From the NCBI GenBank assembly GCA_016711295.1, contig JADJTE010000013.1, forward strand, positions 1-31,633: a stretch of 31,633 bases of DNA, written 5' to 3'. A model generated the notes under the pieces. It was not told where the DNA came from. It searched no databases and worked only from the letters and a program-made list of their open reading frames with translations. Within the stretch, counting starts at the first letter, position 1. Each line of letters begins with the position of its first letter. Shown here one piece after another: positions 1 through 10,053 of this stretch. The DNA comes from Sphingobacteriales bacterium. Its GTDB lineage: Bacteria; Bacteroidota; Bacteroidia; Chitinophagales; UBA2359. A program made the position numbers and the translations under genes.

Positions 1-39
1 ATATATAGAAGTATTAAAATTTACCGAACTGCACTATCG

Positions 40-86
40 CCGTTCTCCGCCCCCTTTTTTCGTGAAAGGGGCAGGAACGATTTTTT
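40..86 (+). terminator. Intrinsic-terminator hairpin, copy 0 (upstream of unit 0)
   Basis: This is a degraded copy of the hairpin that precedes every unit. A left arm starting CCGTTC is followed by a T-run, then GGGGCAGGAACG and six T. It lies about 43 bp before the (lost) start codon of unit 0. The left arm carries extra C residues relative to the other copies, so the stem is less perfect; this fits the poor sequence quality of the first 5 kb. Confidence 0.6.
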
Positions 87-128
87 ACCTATTTATATTT
101 CCTCCACTTTGCTTTGGCTATACGCCTT

Positions 129-3100
129 ATAAGAAAAGGAACATCTTTTTCTCCGATATGTATTTGCCTTTTTGGGCATTATTAGCCTTGCTTATCGTTT
201 GGGGCTGTGGTGGGTGGTTTGGGGCTAAACATGGCAGGATAAACAACAAGAACAGGCTAAGAAGCGGCTGCAGCCTGACCAAGTAGTACTGCTTTGCCGT
301 TCTAAGCCAAACAGACGCCACCACTGTCACAAGTCGACTCGCGGCGTGGCTCCAATGCCATTCGCCTTCACCCCCAACTCAGAAACGACAGCCCGCTACT
401 CAAAGCGCAACCAAGTTATGCCAAGGGACTGATGGCAGCATTCGCCATTGAAACAGAAAGGACCTCCTATAAATTGCAGAGGACTTGTTGGGCGAAGTAC
501 AAAACTGAAGTACCAGAAGCTTGGGTCGCGACTTGACGGAACTGCACGACTTTGCAGAGAAAGCGCGATGTTAAGGCTATACAATGGGTGTTACGCGGAC
601 TATCAGCAGCAATATTACAGGGTTTGCCCAGTCAGGCTATGCTTTACTATAATCAAAGCTGTCAAAATGGGGAAAAAATACTTTCTGCTAATGGTTCCGC
701 TTGGCCCAAGGGAGGCTAAGACTTAGAGATTCCCGTTCAGTTAGGCCAGGCGGGAGCAGTTAAGGCGAGCTATTAAAATATGGTCACAAAAAGGGCATCG
801 CTTTTGGAAATTACAGGAAAGGAAATGCCATAGAGGAAGCAGCCATAAAAGAGAGTTACGGGCGACTGATACTGACAAAATGCTGAAGTGGTCATCTCTC
901 TGCAAATATAGGCATTTTGCCCGCCACTCCCACGATACATTTATAGCCCATCATCTGCCCCATCCACCGATGCTATCTCGCCATCAGCTGTATTCAACGT
1001 ATATGCAGATGCCAATAGTGGCGAAGTAGCTTTGTTTAAAAACAATGCCAGACATGCCTGTTCGCTTTAGGGCTGGTCGATACCGAAACTATGGCGGGTA
1101 TGTGGAACAACAAGCAAGACCTATGGTCAGAAATCGTTTGACAACGGTCTTGATGCCGGATTACGACCTTAAGTACCACACCTTACCTTATGCAAACCGA
1201 CAGAAGCAATTTGCTATGGGCACTAAATCAGAACCGCTGGATGCCGATAGCGTACCATCCGCCAACGATATTCAAAATACCCCGCTAATAGCAATCGATT
1301 GGCTTGTCGGGTACGACAACCAACGATTGGCGATTGTCTACGTTGGCTGCCCAGCAGTGTTGGAATTACTATAAAACAGAACACAATGTCAGTGCTTATA
1401 ATTCAGGGAGTACGTCAAGCCAACCAACGGAAATATGGTTGGGGTCGAGCGAGTGGGTGTGTCAGCCCCTGTTGCCGTTAAGAAGTAGCAATTTCTGGGT
1501 TTCCTCGCCTCGTGCAAAGATACAGATAGCAGTTGGAGGCAAGGTTCTTGTTCTCTAATACTTGAGCTTGGAACGACTTATATAGCGCCTCGACTTGATA
1601 GGACACGAATATAACGACCGTGTGCAGACTTAGTCGCAGACAAAGTTAGCCGGGTGGCAAGCCGCCTACGCCCAATCCAGAGGCATTAGTGCGTTCCATT
1701 CGCCTATTAGAGTCTTTTGTGATGTATTTGGTATGGTTATCGAAAATTCGGCGGCAGGTAGCAAACGATTGGCTTATTCTTAACGATGTGACTAATTGCG
1801 GCAAGGCGATCCGTTCGGCGCAAAACTAGCAGTTATGGCTATTATAGAGACGATTCAGGAGGCTATATACAAGGACAAGCCTCTTTTTATGCGCAAAAAT
1901 CTGCTTATTACCAAGACCGCATCTATGTACGCCCTCCACGAAGATGAATATTCCAATACCAGTATTTAGCCCATTGGTTTTATTATATATCATCAATGGC
2001 ACGGGTAGCAGCGGACGCTGTTTTGTGTCGGGTTTCTATACGGTATGTCCCCTTAGCTCCTAATCCCAGCGCGGCTATGGACAAAGCCGCTGCAATTGCC
2101 TATGACGTATTTACTAATATAGACCCCTTGACCGACGACTATCACCAACCCAAAAAAAAAACAATTGAAAAGGCAACGGCGGCTTACGTACTTGTTCGTC
2201 AGAGGTGCAGACAGTTTGGATAGCTAAGATGGGTTAATGTGCATATAGAACGACCCGCGACTTGCCCTCTTTGGGTAATCAATACTGCCGCTTATGATAT
2301 TCCTTAATTTTGATTATCATGTACCGTATATTAATGGCATTAAGGTAGATACGGTACAACAGGCGGGCTTCGAAGCGGCTCGATATTGGGGCGTATTGCA
2401 CGATGGGAATAATACCCAAAACCAACTTGAATTTTACCATAAACAATTTAAAAAAATGAGCTTAAACCAAAACGCTGTTGTTTTCGGAGTCGAATGAGCC
2501 GCTAAGTTCGCTAACTTTTGATGGCGTTTTGTCCGAAACGACTGGCATATTTTACGATGCGGCTACTTATTTTCCTACAGTTACTTATCGACACACCCAA
2601 TATGGCTTTTTTGGACAATTGATATTCATCGCGGGGATTCCTACTTCGCCTTAGGGTATCGCCTCGTTTTTTCGGGTGCCCACGATTTGGCGTGGGCAAT
2701 AGCCTAATTATGCTTAAAGATATTGCCACCCCCTCCGTCTTTGATTCCACCCCTTTCGTGCCTAGTGGCAGCTACCACAAAGGTCTGCGCTCACCAACCC
2801 GTTCTCACCTACTCCAATTGGTATTAGTGGTCAGGACAAAATGCACCTCATTGCAGATTGTAGCCGCTATTTAATCCAGAGAAGACGACATCTGCGACAA
2901 TCACCTCCCCACTTACAGAGCTGACGGTCTATTATCCGGCTTTGGCCCCAATATTTATGAAGAACAGTATAGACCGCCAAACTCCGGCGGAAAACGGCAG
3001 CCAGCTATGTTTTGAACAAGAAATACCTGGATATTATGTCGATTTTAGTACGGACGACGACATCAACCTACCTCGTCAAAGCGTCCGAACCTATCCGCGC

Positions 3101-4926
3101 TTCAACTGCAACGCATTAGTTTGGGCGGTATTTTTACGAAATCAGCGCGAGCAGCAGCCCGCTATCCTCAATTCGTTTGCACCCCAATGCCGAGCAAACG
3201 GAATGGGTATTTACGCTCCACTACGACGACACACCCATCTGCTCAAATATTTATCCTTAAACCGATGGGAGTAGGTGACAACCTCAATGCCTATCGCCTC
3301 CCACTTTGTAGGACATGACTTGGCAGGCAACCCCGCCACAAGTGGTTGAAAACATGAATACGCATGATGCCGCCGTGCTTTTGCCTTGACGATATTGGCG
3401 GAATTGCCCCGATCGAACGGCAAGGGCGAATGGTCGGCTCGCCATGACGGGTGCCCGACCAAGCATTTAGTTTAATATCGATTTTGCCGAAGAGCTATGG
3501 TTTTCTGCCCCAATTTCCCTGCCTTCCTAAATATTATTCCTGACGGCAATACCGAACCCGCCCCCGTGTCGTATTCCCATTCTGGACAATACCGGCACGC
3601 CTTGCAATAGAAAACGTAGCCTATTATGACCCTTGCAGATGATATATAATGCCAACGGCGATATTTGTGCTACTAGGCAGTTTGCCCGATAGTTATACCG
3701 TTTTTGCTACCTATCCTAAAAGCTTGGCAAAGGCATTATCGGGCAATATCGCACCGCCGCCTTGTGCTTTGAGAGCCACACCGTAGGTTATTCGACCCAA
3801 GTTGTCGAAGGCGGCTTACCATAGTCAGCTCCCCTCGACTTTGGTTGCCATTGGACGCAGAATATCTTGCAGTCAATAATAGCGGTGGTTCGATAGATAG
3901 CAATTCGGCCTATGCGGGACTCTATCACCTTGACTAGTGCTGGCGGCAGTACTCCACGAAATAATATACCGCGTTTTGACGGCTGAATTAAATTATGATT
4001 TTCCGTACTTATAACCGATGCTAACGGCTGCATTTGGGGATTATGCCGCGTCCCTACCATATTTCGCCGATTGGCTGCATGACCCCAGTTTTGACCATAC
4101 CAAACCCAACAACAGCGATATATGCGCCCGTGCTACGGCTTGCTTCGACTATACATTTGAAAGCCAAGAACCCGCTGCCAGGATGTTTGTAGCTTGCCCG
4201 ATGCTGTTGTAAGTGTTATCTCCGACGAATTGCAGGGCGACGGGCAGACTTACCGTCAGATAGGCGGGGTCTGCTATACCGACCTGGCGCGAACAGGTGG
4301 GTACACCAAGAGTTTGCGCTCATTGCCCAACGTTATCAGGTCCTGGGCGACACGGTAGCGTCCTGGTTTCGATAATTTCCGACTTGGGAAGTAGCTACCT
4401 GTGCAGCACGCGCGTTCTGTATGGCGACGACAATTGCGCGGAGTTTTGTCCGTTTCGGCGGAGCGCAAGTTCGGGGGATTATGAATACGAATGGGACAAC
4501 GGCGCAACAACGGCGACGCTCTCCGACCTTTGCGGCGGCACATATTCGGTAACGTAAGCGATATTGAAACGGGCTGCGCTACAACAGCCACAGGGCAAGC
4601 AGGGCATCATCGTCACATCTGGCAATACGGAAGTTGTTACCTCGCCGCTGCCGCCGAACTCCGTCAGGCCTGATATCCGATTAGCTCCCGCTTTGTTCGA
4701 CAGTCAGACGAAGGTAGAATACACGCCCTGGAAGATGGCTTTGTGACGATTAAGGTATATAATTCGCAGGGTATAGCTGGTCGAGACCTTGTTGAGGCAA
4801 CGAATACCCGCACGGCGGGCACTACCAAATCAACGACGAGGGCGGGCGAATATGCCAACGGTTTATCTCTGTTCAGCCTTGGAAGTATGCAAACCGAAAC
4901 AAGGCAGTAATTGGTATAAATGGTAG
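129..4926 (+). pseudogene. Unit 0: heavily frameshifted M4-like T9SS surface protein
   Basis: By position and similarity this is the first gene of the array, but no frame stays open for more than about 110 codons. The signal-peptide region (about 129-230) matches the other units, but ATG has become ATA. Recognisable pieces in order are a PepSY-like propeptide end with NVYADANSGEV (about 995-1035), the helix AAQQCWNYYKTEHN (about 1345-1390), a damaged zinc motif reading HEYND (1604-1618), an ESFCD-like Glu motif (about 1710), Y..NTSI..HWFY (1949-1985), an M4-like helical C-terminus (about 2070-2230), Ig-like segments (from about 2500), a SprB-like repeat (about 4470-4600) and the T9SS sorting domain (about 4670-4923). 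It is closest to unit 5 in sharing ESFCD and HWFY. Breaks are spread evenly, so poor consensus sequence or true decay are both possible. Confidence 0.75.
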
Positions 4927-4946
4927 GGCGGGACAACTCCCCGCCC
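4927..4946 (+). terminator. GC hairpin at the stop codon, unit 0
   Basis: Directly after the TAG is GGCGGGA-CAAC-TCCCCGCC, a short GC-rich inverted repeat with a four-base loop. The other units carry the clean 8-bp version. It has no T-tract, so it may be an RNA 3'-end stabiliser or a weak terminator. Confidence 0.5.
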
Positions 4947-5338
4947 AACCCCAATCCCCCACCAATTCCCGCCCAATCCCAATCCCCCACCTTTCCCGCC
5001 CAACCCCAACCTCACCAATTCCCGCCCAACTAATCCCCACCAATTCCCCGCCCAATCCCATCCCCACCAATTTCCGCCCCAATCCAATCCCATTCCCGCC
5101 CAATCCCAATCCACAATTTCCCGCCCAATCCCAATCCCAATTCCCGCCCAATCCAATCCCAATTCCCGCCCAATCCAATCCCAGTTTCCCCGCCCAATCC
5201 CAATCCCCAATTCCGCCCAATCGCAATCCCCAATTCCCGCCCAACCCCAATCCCCACCAACTCCCGCCCAACCCCAATTCCCAATTCCCAATTCCCGCCC
5301 AACCCCAATCCCCGCCCAATTCCCCCACCAATTCCCAA
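4937..5338. repeat. C-rich minisatellite, copy 0 (about 400 bp)
   Basis: Irregular tandem iterations of CCCGCCCAA, TCCCAATCC and CCCCACCAATT motifs. The minus strand is runs of three or more G separated by 1-4 bases, a pattern able to form G-quadruplexes. This is the longest of the five arrays seen. Open frames across it on the minus strand read Gly/Trp/Leu/Ile repeats and are not genes. Confidence 0.9.
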
Positions 5339-5358
5339 ATATATTCGCCACATAGTCA

Positions 5359-5460
5359 TTTCATAGTCATGCGATACCTCGAATATATTTACCATTTCGT
5401 CATTTTTTCGTCATAAAAAACACCCACCTGCTACAATTGACGAAAATAGTGCTATAATTG
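5359..5460 (+). promoter_or_regulatory. Candidate promoter pair upstream of unit 1
   Basis: TTTC (5359-5362), a 21-base spacer, then TATATTTA (5384-5391) resembles a Bacteroidota promoter (-33 TTTG, -7 TAnnTTTG) with one mismatch in each box. A second element, TATAATTG, lies at 5453-5460. In the four other intergenic blocks the same two positions read TATATTTG and TATACTTG. Conserved location supports function; transcription start is not demonstrated. Confidence 0.5.
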
Positions 5461-5488
5461 CCGCATTATTTGTTATAGGTAAAATTTT

Positions 5489-5527
5489 ATGACTATGTTG
5501 CCCCCCCCAATAATATATATAAAATAA
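5489..5527 (+). CDS. Conserved proline-rich leader peptide, copy 1
   Basis: A 12-codon ORF, MTMLPPPIIYIK, ends at TAA 25 bases before the terminator hairpin. Copies at 11211, 22774 and 28186 keep M-x-M-L, a Pro-rich centre and IIYIK-stop in frame although the C-tract length differs by whole codons. AGG lies about nine bases upstream of the ATG. The position before an intrinsic terminator suggests an attenuator leader; this is inference. Confidence 0.4.
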   Translation: MTMLPPPIIYIK

Positions 5528-5552
5528 TAAAATTCATCGAACTGCACTATCG

Positions 5553-5600
5553 CCGTTCCTCGCCTTTTTTCTGACGAAAGGGGCAGGGAACGGTTTTTTT
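5553..5600 (+). terminator. Intrinsic-terminator hairpin, copy 1
   Basis: CCGTTCC pairs with GGAACGG, the stem is extended by a CGCC/GGGGC segment and T/A pairs, and seven T follow. This is the classic form of a rho-independent terminator. It sits between the candidate promoters and the unit 1 payload. The sequence after it diverges from the other units, so the usual ATGAAAAAGAC signal-peptide start is absent here. Confidence 0.75.
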
Positions 5601-6117
5601 GTGCCCATTTTTGAATAATTTCCCAAAATTCACGTTTTATGTTTACATTTAACCCCCAAAAAACCACCCCACTGCGCTATGCCTATATTGTGGACAATTC
5701 CCGTTTTTGCTTTGGGCACCCACCCCCACCTTGCTCTCAGGGCAAACCGCCATATCTTTGGGCGATGATGACTTGGTGGGCGAAAACGAAACAGAGAGCT
5801 ATCGGCTACCATAAACATACCGGCGAACCCCTCCGGGGTAGCGGCTTAATCAGCAGCAGCGAAGCCTTTACCTTGCTGTGGTATAAGCGTAGATAGATGA
5901 AGCCGACCATCCCGCCAAACCTTTTGCCACCAGCGGCGTAGAAATAGGGCGAAACTACTGCCACCCCAAGCGACAGCCCCATAGAAGAAAGCACCTACTA
6001 CAAAGTAGTACTAAGCGACCAAACAGGCGTGGCGTGCGAGGATGAGGTGTTGAAGGTGGCTATTCGATTATCGAAGTTATTGTTTCACGACAGCCATACG
6101 ATTTATTACGATCCGGT

Positions 6118-6459
6118 GTGCCGCCAATCAATACTGGTCCCAGCGACGCGCCTACGCCCTACGTAGATCCGGGAATATTGCCCAATGCCTTTCATTGGCT
6201 ACGACCGACCAACCCCAGCCTTGCTGTCGTGAGCAAACCCGTATGCTATACGCGCAACACCGCTTTTAAGGTATCGGCTTTGGTGAAAATGGACGGATTA
6301 GAGACAAGTACCATTGACTTGGCTGCCATAAAATTAAAAGCTACGGCATCTGCCACAGGTTTTGAAGCCACCATAAGCCCTAATGTTGATTTGCTTACAC
6401 CCGTATCGGGTGGCTATCTATTTGCAATGACTACTGCCAGCGCAGTTTTCCCGATGTAA
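6118..6459 (+). CDS. Open segment: region between the Ig-like and transglutaminase domains
   Basis: A continuous stretch of 113 codons within the frameshifted transglutaminase gene. It reads as secreted, beta-rich protein (for example NAFHWLRPTNPSLAVVSKP, then a Thr/Ala-rich run) without a family I recognise. A change of frame just before the stop continues into the segment beginning near 6479 (MAWEYSENGGTDW), which looks like another Ig-like strand pattern. Confidence 0.5.
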   Translation: MPPINTGPSDAPTPYVDPGILPNAFHWLRPTNPSLAVVSKPVCYTRNTAFKVSALVKMDGLETSTIDLAAIKLKATASATGFEATISPNVDLLTPVSGGYLFAMTTASAVFPM

Positions 6460-6777
6460 TTAACGTTTTGACCTGCAAATGGCTTGGGAATATAGCGAGA
6501 ATGGCGGGACTGATTGGAGCAATTTGGCAACTACGGAAAATAGCGTTTATGCTACGTTGAACAACCCTACACTAAATAATCCAGGCCAATATTTATTCCA
6601 CACTACCTTGCATATTGCCTGCCAAGAAGCAGCGGGTTTGAGCGATGCCGAAAATGCAGTTGAGGCTATATATGCTAAATTGGCTACGAGAGAAATATCG
6701 GCACTTGGTCAAGCAAGCGAGTCTTTTTTATCTTATTGGGGTGCTGGATTTGCTAGATGCAGTTTAGTACTTAAGAA

Positions 6778-7380
6778 TTGCTTTATGATAAAGATGGTAA
6801 ATGCGGAGCATGGGCATCTTTTTGGATAGATTTATTACATACGCATGGGGTCGCAAATGTAGAATTAGTCAACGTAGAGCGCATTTTAACTAATGGAATA
6901 TCGCCATTACCTTCTAATGCTAGTGCTTTGGTGGCAAATGCAGTTACAGCCTTTAATGCGTTGCCAAATCCCGATATTCCTTCTGGGTATGACCTAATTA
7001 ATCAATCTATTATAATGGTACGTAATTGGAATATTGAAACAAACAAGTTCTATAAGGAAGTGATGCATACCCTGAAGATTACAGGCCTAATATCAATAAC
7101 TGAAAATAATGCTGCGCAAGAAGGAATTCAAGCACAAGGCGTAAATGATGATTCAGAGTCCGATATTGATGATCCCATCTCCATGTTTACAGATCACGCT
7201 TTAGTACGTATTCAATTTGTTGAAGTAGTGGTGGCGTTGAAACTATTATCTACAAGTATTACGACCCCTCATATGGAACAGGTCCATTTACAGCTACCAA
7301 TGACACAGATGCCTTTGCTGATTGGGAGAATAGCGGTATTGCCGGTTTTGCCGCATTTATCAACTACGATACCCCTATAG
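6778..7380 (+). CDS. Open segment: transglutaminase-like catalytic domain
   Basis: This 200-codon segment carries the nucleophile motif GKCGAWASFWIDLLHTHGV, matching the transglutaminase-like pattern in which Cys begins a helix followed by LL-x-x-x-G-[IV]. It also carries DHALVRI, matching the catalytic His. After about 7240 the correct frame is another one, which gives the Asp motif YYDPSYGTG and ends at TGA 7457; the last 45 codons here are therefore probably out of frame. Seeing all three triad motifs in order makes the fold assignment fairly secure, but substrate and reaction are unknown. Confidence 0.65.
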   Translation: MLYDKDGKCGAWASFWIDLLHTHGVANVELVNVERILTNGISPLPSNASALVANAVTAFNALPNPDIPSGYDLINQSIIMVRNWNIETNKFYKEVMHTLKITGLISITENNAAQEGIQAQGVNDDSESDIDDPISMFTDHALVRIQFVEVVVALKLLSTSITTPHMEQVHLQLPMTQMPLLIGRIAVLPVLPHLSTTIPL

Positions 7381-7473
7381 TTAAGGCAATATGGATAGAG
7401 AAAGTAAACTCTACTGACAATATTGTCGATTTACAGCGTGAATTTTATGCGTATTGATTAAACAATATAAATT

Positions 7474-8173
7474 ATGAAAAAAACAATTTTTATCATTTTG
7501 CTTGTTATTCAAAAATGACATTTGCCCAAGAATTGCTCAACACAGCAATAGTGTTTGAACAAGATTCTATTAAAGTAGAGGTTCAAAGGTGGAAAGAATA
7601 TTTCAACAATACTAATAATAAATATAAATTTTATGAAAAAATAATGTTATTAAAAAACAAAAAAACAGAAGAAATTATCACTGTGGGTAGGAATACTCCA
7701 ATCAACCTACATGAGTGTTAAATATAACAACCACCACAAAGACACACTATTATTGCAAGGTTTTAATACATTTGATAAAAAGAAATAATATTTTTTATAA
7801 TGATAGCATTTTTGTTTTGTAGCAACAAAAAACTAATCTTACCATAAGTCGTAGCCCTTTTATCGTACTTATTCAATGCAAAAAGAAGATGGGGAATGGA
7901 AAGTCAACAAAATGGCGGAATTGCCGATTGAGATTACTTCTACCAGCTTTTGTAATGCTTTTTATTTCAGAAGATATTGTGTATATAGATGAGTGGTACA
8001 AGATAGGGGTGTCACCTAATTCTGAAAAGGATAATACCGTTAAGGCGCACAACAAACACTATCAATATATTTTAATATTAAACAATAATTTAAGTTATAC
8101 CAAGTTTATCCAAGAGGACAAAGAATACCCGCCTCCACCCCGTCTCCTTTATACCGATCCCCCCAAACACTAA
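7474..8173 (+). pseudogene. Small secreted hypothetical protein (frameshifted)
   Basis: ATG 7474 begins MKKTIFIILLVIQ, a signal-peptide start. One missing A in the run at about 7511-7515 restores the frame to MTFAQELL..., open to 7721. Protein-like text continues in changing frames: VKYNNHHKDTLLLQGF (about 7715-7770), KEDGEWKVNKMAELPIEI (about 7880-7940) and DEWYKIGVSPNSEKDN (about 7989-8036), ending EDKEYPPPPRLLYTDPPKH at TAA 8173. I read this as one exported protein of about 230 residues with at least three indels. No family is recognised. It lies 16 bases after the transglutaminase gene and 17 bases before the SprB gene, so the three are probably co-transcribed. Confidence 0.5.
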
Positions 8174-8190
8174 CCCTCCACATTAAAAAC

Positions 8191-10053
8191 ATGAAAAAAA
8201 TAAACATATCTTATCTGCTTTGGGTATCACTCTTGTTTAGCCTTGCCGCTGTTCCTGCGTGGGCGCAAGTAACCGCCACTATACAAAATACGGCTGAGGG
8301 TCAGTCGAACGGAGCTATTAGTTTGAACTTTCCCGAAGGCTACCCCACCGACCAATTGGAAGGCATAGTTTGGTATCCCTTGGATGCCGACCACAACTAT
8401 ATACCCGACGGCAGTGGCAATGCCACCGTACAGCCCGACGACGACCCCACTACACCCATCGAAATTGGTGGTTTGTCGGCGGGTTGGTATCGCGTTGTTT
8501 ATAATCGAGTGGGTTGGTGCAATGGGGCTGCCAAAGATTTTGAGGTGCAAGAATGCGCCCCCAACGTATTTCCTACTTTCGTGGTTTCGTCCGCCTGCGG
8601 CACCGACGCGCTCGGCAGCATTAGCATCACCAATTCTGTTGCGGGCAATACCTACCAATGGTCAAACGGAGCGACGACCCCGAACCTGATTGATGTAGCG
8701 GCAGGCACTTATACTGTGACGGTGAGCGATGCCAATGGGTGCAGTGCTTGGGGTGGGGCGACGATTCTAAACAATGATTTCTCGGTTGCTTATTACGAAT
8801 ATTGCGACCCCACGTCGAACGAATTTGCGCTCGACATAACGGCTACGGGACAGCCACCCTTTACCTATATCATCAACGGCAATACCACATTGAGCAGCGA
8901 GAGCAATACTTTCACTACGCCCCCCTTGCCCACACCCTACGACATACTTATCACCGATGCAGCAGGTTGCGCAACTCCGATTGACGGAACACATAATTGC
9001 GGCTGCCCATTTACGGCAAATATCACGGGCGAGTGCGCCCCTCCTAATCTATCTTTCTCCTTAGATTTTAATTGTGCGACAGGTCCTTACACGTACCAAT
9101 ATAGTCATATATCTAATAATGGAACAACTATCGCAGGGCAAGGAACTATTGACAATAATGCTACCTACGCCCCCGCGCCTGACCTCTTCGGCATAATAAA
9201 CCCGGTCAATTATACCTTTACCGATGTTTTTGAGAACGAGATATCTATGCAGACGGGTTGCTGCGAATATGAGCTATTTTCGGTTCAGGTTCTGGGTGGC
9301 AGCAATTGCCTTTCGGGGAACGCCCATTTTTGGGTCAAGGCAACAGGAAGTCCGCCCTTTGAAATCAGCACCCCGCCCCTGCCAGCCTTACCAGCAGCCC
9401 TTGACGAGCATGACGAACTTTTTGAGGTGACGCTTGAAGGTGCTTTTGGCATAGCCGCATTAATAGTGGAAAACGCTGATGGTTGTACTCGCATTTTGAA
9501 TATCCAATGCCACGAAGTATCAGTTGGGGGGTCAGATGCGGGCATATTGCCTTGTCCCATCGTCGATGCACCTATTTTATGGAATACTAATTTAACCACT
9601 TTGATGCCTATCAATGACCACCTTGTTGCTTGTGTTGGTCAAACGATTTGTATAGATTATTATACGTCAAACCTCAGTGGCATCTATGCGGTTACTTGTT
9701 CTGATGAGGCATTTGTGGCGCAGCAAATCCCCTTGCAAGGGATACATAACTATCAGGGCAGCGTAAGACATTATCAAAGCGGTACGTTCTGCTGGCTTCC
9801 AAGCCCCGACGAGGTAGGCACGCATAAAGTTAGCTTATTGGCGGCGGGTTATACGCCCGATGGCTGCCTTAGCTATGGACAAAAAACATATACGCTTACT
9901 GTTCTACCCCAGCCCACCGTCACATCTTGGCAGCCCCAAGTCCTTAGCCCCTTAGTGCGCGACTGCAAGGGCGATGTGTTTCAGCCAGCTCTGGTACAGG
10001 TCGGTGCGCAATACGATGTCAGCACTGCCCAATGTGCGCCCGCCTTACCTTAA
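8191..10053 (+). CDS. Open segment: signal peptide and SprB-like domains of the unit 1 surface protein
   Basis: A 620-codon open segment beginning at the true start. Residues about 1-25 are a Sec signal peptide ending AWAQ. Residues about 26-120 form a SprB-like domain (NGAISLNFPEGY, then GLSAGWYRVVYN). Residues about 130-190 form the clearest SprB repeat, with VAGNTYQWSNGATT and TYTVTVSDANGC. Further Cys-rich beta domains follow, including one with CIDYYTSNLSGIYAVTC that resembles a PKD/cadherin-like module. The last few codons after 10047 are out of frame. From 8616 onward the DNA is nearly identical to unit 4 from 25724. Confidence 0.85.
   Translation: MKKINISYLLWVSLLFSLAAVPAWAQVTATIQNTAEGQSNGAISLNFPEGYPTDQLEGIVWYPLDADHNYIPDGSGNATVQPDDDPTTPIEIGGLSAGWYRVVYNRVGWCNGAAKDFEVQECAPNVFPTFVVSSACGTDALGSISITNSVAGNTYQWSNGATTPNLIDVAAGTYTVTVSDANGCSAWGGATILNNDFSVAYYEYCDPTSNEFALDITATGQPPFTYIINGNTTLSSESNTFTTPPLPTPYDILITDAAGCATPIDGTHNCGCPFTANITGECAPPNLSFSLDFNCATGPYTYQYSHISNNGTTIAGQGTIDNNATYAPAPDLFGIINPVNYTFTDVFENEISMQTGCCEYELFSVQVLGGSNCLSGNAHFWVKATGSPPFEISTPPLPALPAALDEHDELFEVTLEGAFGIAALIVENADGCTRILNIQCHEVSVGGSDAGILPCPIVDAPILWNTNLTTLMPINDHLVACVGQTICIDYYTSNLSGIYAVTCSDEAFVAQQIPLQGIHNYQGSVRHYQSGTFCWLPSPDEVGTHKVSLLAAGYTPDGCLSYGQKTYTLTVLPQPTVTSWQPQVLSPLVRDCKGDVFQPALVQVGAQYDVSTAQCAPALP

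Larger units (their letters stand above)
5639..7457 (+). pseudogene. Ig-like plus transglutaminase-like secreted protein (frameshifted)
   Basis: First gene of the unit 1 payload, reconstructed across several frameshifts. The ATG at 5639 is only a guess and no signal peptide is visible, so the 5' end may be truncated at the cassette junction. An Ig-like domain is suggested by SYR-WYHKHTGEPL and YYKVVLSDQTGVACEDEVLKV (about 5720-6070), followed by an uncharacterised beta-rich region (6118-6459). A transglutaminase-like Cys-His-Asp triad is readable: GKCGAWASFWIDLL (about 6793-6835), DHALVRI (about 7192-7212) and YYDPSYGTG (about 7254-7282, one frame over). Frames change near 6460, 6775 and 7215-7240. 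No T9SS sorting domain follows. The likely role is a secreted or periplasmic cysteine protease or crosslinking enzyme. TGA lies 16 bases before the next gene. Confidence 0.65.

Noticed and set aside
1604..1618. HEYND in unit 0 as a naturally altered zinc site
   Set aside because: The surrounding 5 kb is so full of indels that a single substitution there cannot be trusted.
4863..5351. Long minus-strand ORFs rich in Gly, Trp, Ile and Leu over the minisatellites (also 10718-11074, 16540-17127, 22184-22618)
   Set aside because: They are translations of the G-rich tandem repeat, open in all three minus frames, and run through the end of a real + strand gene. No start signal or non-repeat domain supports them.
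8227..8658. Antisense ORFs opposite the SprB regions (also 8767-8994, 25876-26103, 9285-9614)
   Set aside because: They are shadow frames of conserved coding repeats, duplicated only because the sense gene is duplicated.
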